Shown here piece by piece: positions 5,341 to 5,941 of a stretch of DNA of 5,941 nt. The notes beneath the pieces were generated by a model, which did no database searches, was not told the DNA's origin, and saw only the letters and a program-made list of their open reading frames with translations. This stretch comes from Deltaproteobacteria bacterium RBG_13_52_11 (GTDB taxonomy: Bacteria; Desulfobacterota; B13-G15; RBG-16-54-18). Made by a program: the position numbers and the translations under genes. Within the stretch, counting starts at the first letter, position 1. Each line of letters begins with the position of its first letter. The stretch spans positions 41,604 to 47,544 of the forward strand of contig MGQF01000098.1 of NCBI GenBank assembly GCA_001797745.1, read 5' to 3'.

Positions 5341-5941
5341 ATGGCCAATCCTTCGGACATTTCCTTTAATGGTATATCGATTGATTTCTATAAGAATATT
5401 CTGACAAGTATAAAAGACCCTCTAAACATCCTCGACAAAAACCTCATAATACTCTGGGCCAACAAGGCAAGGGCGAAAATCCATAAAAAAGATCTCAGCG
5501 AGATCATCGGGAGGCCCTGTTATGAAATTTTTCAGACCAGGAACGACCCTTGTCCGGAATGTCCTGTAAAGGTGGTCTTCAGTTCCGGAAAACCCTACGG
5601 CATGGAAAAATGGGTAGATTTGCCCAATGGCGTGAGGAGATACGGAGAGGTGAGGGCGTACCCTATTTTGGATAACAAGGGTGGTGTAGCATATGCCCTT
5701 GAGATTACCATCGACATAACGGATAAAAAACATAATCAGGAGAAGTACCAGAGGTATGTCGAATCTCTGGAAAGGATAGTTAAGGATGTCCATGTGAAGG
5801 AGGCCCAACAACGTGAGGCAAATCGAGACGAAGGGACAAGCTGGACTCATCTAACCAGTCGAGAAATTGACATCCTCCGCCTCATCGCCGACGGATTTTC
5901 CAATACGGAAATCGCCAAGATTCTTCACATAAGCCCCCATA
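5341..5941 (+). CDS. PAS domain plus LuxR-type helix-turn-helix regulator (3' end cut by window)
   Basis: An open frame of 200 codons runs from the ATG at 5341 to the window edge with no stop. Residues about 16-128 form a PAS sensor domain (ILTSIKDPLNILDKNL at the start, ITIDITDKK at the end). Within it is GRPCYEIFQTRNDPCPECPV, giving C60, C71 and C74 (CX10CX2C), a pattern I associate with PAS domains of anaerobic bacteria; the cysteines could bind a metal or act as a redox switch, which is inference. A charged, probably coiled-coil linker (about 129-165) leads to a LuxR/GerE-type DNA-binding domain starting at LTSREIDILRLIADGFSN (171-188), cut off within the recognition region at HISPH. The likely product is a one-component cytosolic transcription regulator; no receiver domain or membrane helix is present. 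The ATG lacks a Shine-Dalgarno sequence; an upstream in-frame TAA at 5311 limits alternatives to near this ATG. It is divergent from the 6S-like RNA. Confidence 0.85.
   Translation, partial: MANPSDISFNGISIDFYKNILTSIKDPLNILDKNLIILWANKARAKIHKKDLSEIIGRPCYEIFQTRNDPCPECPVKVVFSSGKPYGMEKWVDLPNGVRRYGEVRAYPILDNKGGVAYALEITIDITDKKHNQEKYQRYVESLERIVKDVHVKEAQQREANRDEGTSWTHLTSREIDILRLIADGFSNTEIAKILHISPH

Noticed and set aside
5422..5850. 142-aa open frame on the minus strand
   Set aside because: It lies wholly inside the PAS/LuxR gene on the plus strand, whose translation shows recognisable domains; the minus frame has no recognisable features and no ribosome-binding site that I noticed.

Overview
The window reads like a chromosomal segment from an anaerobic or facultative bacterium, most plausibly of the Desulfobacterota ('deltaproteobacterial') type. 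This is an inference. It rests on a cobalamin-dependent (class II) ribonucleotide reductase without class I genes beside it, an AsmA-like membrane-anchored protein, a cysteine-containing PAS domain joined to a LuxR-type helix-turn-helix, and mid-range GC. No phage, insertion sequence, CRISPR array, tRNA or rRNA was seen.

Layout. Almost everything is on the minus strand. From the left edge: (1) a soluble MgtE-like protein with two PRC-barrel-like segments, an MgtE N domain and paired CBS domains, with its own extended -10 promoter; (2) a class II ribonucleotide reductase, nrdJ; (3) an isochorismatase-family hydrolase 65 nt upstream of nrdJ on the same strand; (4) a 175-nt gap with no convincing gene; (5) a small two-helix membrane protein 30 nt downstream of (6) an AsmA-like protein, probably one transcript; (7) a gap of about 400 nt between protein genes, which holds a structured RNA of about 175 nt that I identify as a probable 6S RNA (ssrS) on the minus strand; (8) on the plus strand, running off the right edge, a PAS/LuxR-type regulator. 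Gene 8 is easily missed because it has no stop codon inside the window.

How the parts fit. The window looks like several small independent units rather than one pathway: divalent-metal sensing or handling (1), deoxynucleotide synthesis (2, perhaps with 3), envelope functions (5 and 6), and global or signal-dependent transcription control (7 and 8, transcribed divergently from about 50 bp of shared DNA). I see no strong evidence for an undescribed multi-gene system. The most useful results are the unannotated 6S-like RNA, the open-ended PAS/LuxR gene with its CxxC-bearing PAS domain, and the MgtE-like regulator that lacks the transporter membrane domain.
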